From: Enterococcus mediterraneensis
Lineage (GTDB): Bacteria > Bacillota > Bacilli > Lactobacillales > Enterococcaceae
Length of the DNA stretch: 64,000 nt
Direction of reading: 5' to 3'
Assembly: GCF_900604485.1 (NCBI RefSeq)
Contig: NZ_UWOP01000001.1
Coordinates: forward strand, 1,287,501 to 1,351,500
Shown in pieces: positions 62,632 to 64,000 of this stretch. A program made the position numbers and the translations under genes. The notes beneath the pieces are model-generated. The model worked only from the letters and a program-made list of their open reading frames with translations. It was not told the DNA's origin and made no database searches. The stretch's first letter is position 1, and each line of letters starts with the position of its first letter.

Positions 62632-63507
62632 ATGATGTCAGGTGAAATGATTTCGATTTCTATTCCACCCTTTCCCGATTTTATTGAAGGAAATGTCAAA
62701 ATATTCAAAGAAGGACAGTATCATCCTAACCGTAAAAATTTGGGTTATTTTGATTTGATCGTTGTAAAAAAAGGTGTGCTATATCTGCAAGAAGAAATGA
62801 AACGCTATACGATAAAAGAAAATGAACTTATCGTTCTTTTACCTGACAAACATCATTATTCATGGAAGCCTTGCGAACAGGAGACTGTTTTTTATTGGAT
62901 CCATTTTTATACTACAGCGCAATGGAAACAAAGTGACGGACCGAGCCGATTTATTTCCAATCTGCCGATACCAGATCTTCATTACCATCAGCATTCCTAT
63001 ACATTGAATCTACCGAAACACGCCAAAATCAAAGAACCGATTTTGATGTTTGAATTGATGCAAGAGATCTTAGATAGCACGATTAAAAGAGAATATGGCA
63101 CATATGACATTTGGCGGACAGAAGAATTATTTTTGCGATTTTTAAAATTTGTTGAAGAGCAGAAGATCCATAAAGACCGTACGACGCTTTTAGCAGATGA
63201 AGTCCAATTGTTTTTGGAAAACAACTTTAATCAGCCAATCACTAATAAGATGCTGGAAGAAGTCTTTCATATGCACAGTAATCATATTGCGTTAGCGATC
63301 AAATCTACTTTTGGAAAAACACCTCTAGAGGTTTTACAGGATATCCGGATCGAGCGGGCAAAACAGTATTTATTGCGTTCTGATATGGATATTCAAACGA
63401 TTTCTAAAGAGGTAGGATATAATTCCGAAGTTTATTTTTCCAGCCGCTTCAAAAAAATTACGGGGATTTCACCCCAGAACTATCGCAAAAAATATCGAGA
63501 CAATTGA
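62632..63507 (+). CDS. AraC-family transcriptional regulator
   Basis: A 291-residue regulator: N-terminal cupin-like sugar-sensing domain (about 20-105, with LGYFDLIVVKKGVLYLQEE and KENELIVLLPDKHHYSW), and the C-terminal AraC double helix-turn-helix (about 190-288) with ITNKMLEEVFHMHSNHIALAI and DIQTISKEVGYNSEVYFSSRF. ATG 62632 follows SD GAGGAGAA; ATG 62635 is equally placed. It lies between the glycosidase and the symporter genes, 45 and 37 bases from each, so it is in the same operon and probably activates it. A small hairpin CTTGAC/GTCAAG at 62582-62599 overlaps the glycosidase stop. Confidence 0.92.
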   Translation: MMSGEMISISIPPFPDFIEGNVKIFKEGQYHPNRKNLGYFDLIVVKKGVLYLQEEMKRYTIKENELIVLLPDKHHYSWKPCEQETVFYWIHFYTTAQWKQSDGPSRFISNLPIPDLHYHQHSYTLNLPKHAKIKEPILMFELMQEILDSTIKREYGTYDIWRTEELFLRFLKFVEEQKIHKDRTTLLADEVQLFLENNFNQPITNKMLEEVFHMHSNHIALAIKSTFGKTPLEVLQDIRIERAKQYLLRSDMDIQTISKEVGYNSEVYFSSRFKKITGISPQNYRKKYRDN

Positions 63508-63544
63508 CTAGTACAACGAGAATTAAGAATAAGGAGATCAAGCA

Positions 63545-64000
63545 ATGGATAAAGTTAATGAAAAAATAGCTATTACTATTGATAGTCACGCCGGTGAATC
63601 AGCAGTTGCAGAACCTAGATTAACTATGAAGAACAGACTGGCTTATGCTGGAACAGATGCTGCAGGGAATTTATTGTATTGTACATTGACCAGCTTCATC
63701 AATTATTTCCACACAGATGTGTTTGGCCTTTCGATCGGAACCGCGGCAACGATCGCATTGGTAGTGCGAATCGTCAACACATTGACGGTACCATTTTGGG
63801 GATTGGCGATCGATAAAACAAAATCGAAATATGGAAAATCACGTCCTTGGTTTGCACGATTAGCGATTCCGTTTGGTGTATTCATGGCATTAACATTTTT
63901 TACGCCGAATTTGGATGGTGGGGCTAAAGTTGCTTATGCAGCCTTTACGTATCTGACAGCAAGTATTTTGTACACCGGTATTTCAACACCAATCACAGCG
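63545..64000 (+). CDS. GPH-family glycoside/pentoside/hexuronide symporter, 3' truncated by window
   Basis: The first 152 codons of a MelB/XynB-type cation symporter. After a hydrophilic lead of about 28 residues, RLAYAGTDAAGNLLYCTLTSFI starts helix 1 (split over residues 30-50), then FFHTDVFGLS-like YFHTDVFGLSIGTAATIAL, and the diagnostic loop WGLAIDKTKSKYGKSRPW (about 80-97), the GPH counterpart of the D-x-x-x-R-x-G motif. ATG 63545 follows SD AAGGAG. It follows the AraC gene, so a glycoside uptake function for the locus is likely. The gene continues beyond the window. Confidence 0.92.
   Translation, partial: MDKVNEKIAITIDSHAGESAVAEPRLTMKNRLAYAGTDAAGNLLYCTLTSFINYFHTDVFGLSIGTAATIALVVRIVNTLTVPFWGLAIDKTKSKYGKSRPWFARLAIPFGVFMALTFFTPNLDGGAKVAYAAFTYLTASILYTGISTPITA

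Noticed and set aside
1-64000. CRISPR arrays, insertion sequences or rRNA genes
   Set aside because: No regularly spaced repeats, no transposase-like protein and no rRNA sequence were seen in the window.

Overview
The window looks like chromosomal DNA of an Enterococcus (low-GC Bacillota). Reasons: ctsR-clpC without mcsAB, TTG starts on rpoB, rpoC and rpsI, RpoB/RpoC sequences of enterococcal type, and a flavin-based extracellular electron transfer locus of Listeria/Enterococcus type. The species is not resolved from sequence alone. All function calls come from reading translated motifs and context; no database search was run.

Layout. 1-3.4 kb: tRNA-Arg (cut by the window edge), tRNA-Pro, tRNA-Arg, then the CtsR-controlled ctsR-clpC operon. 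3.5-7.2 kb: two U32-family tRNA-hydroxylation proteins and a glutathione reductase. 7.3-15.0 kb: an extracellular electron transfer (EET) locus in two divergent arms. dmkB, eetB, eetA and a long NDH-2 with a C-terminal membrane domain lie on the minus strand; pplA (double FMN-binding lipoprotein), fmnB (FMN transferase) and dmkA lie on the plus strand. 15.1-30.0 kb: housekeeping genes birA, rpoB, rpoC, a prepilin peptidase, a lipoprotein, dps, argH, argG, rplM and rpsI.

30.0-34.9 kb is the most unusual region. A 76-bp near-perfect direct repeat covers the 3' end and terminator start of rpsI (29979-30054 and 34852-34927) and brackets a 4.87-kb AT-rich insertion. It carries the decayed C-terminal half of a tyrosine integrase, an Xre-type regulator with palindromic operators, and a tightly packed three-gene operon: an Eco57I/PaeR7I-like N6-adenine methyltransferase, a DUF262 protein without a visible HNH domain, and a MAE_28990-type HEPN protein with an intact R-x4-H motif. 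I read it as a compact candidate phage-defence island; I cannot match it to a named system.

35-40.4 kb: Dus, a macro-domain deacetylase, a VOC protein, and a TPP-riboswitch-controlled thiWMED operon. 40.5-47.8 kb: accessory cargo, namely an HxlR regulator with a divergent MFS pump, a two-gene Nudix plus PLD/DEAH-helicase/DUF3427 operon, and a second MFS pump. 47.8-57.4 kb: a nucleoside hydrolase, then a sugar-sensing and uptake module. A binding lipoprotein, LytS/YesM-type kinase and YesN-type regulator (like clostridial XylFII-LytS-YesN) lie divergent from a ChvE/MmsA/MmsB-type sugar ABC transporter that also encodes a lone PTS EIIB-like protein. Two cre sites lie between the arms. 57.7-64 kb: an HrtBA-like ABC exporter, an acidic hypothetical protein, and a glycoside-utilisation locus (DUF5695-like enzyme, AraC regulator, GPH symporter cut by the window edge).

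Two families of long intergenic hairpins recur: one with an ATCCGAACATT-type arm (three copies) and one with a CATAAGT/ACTTATG arm (two copies). They mostly act as terminators between genes.
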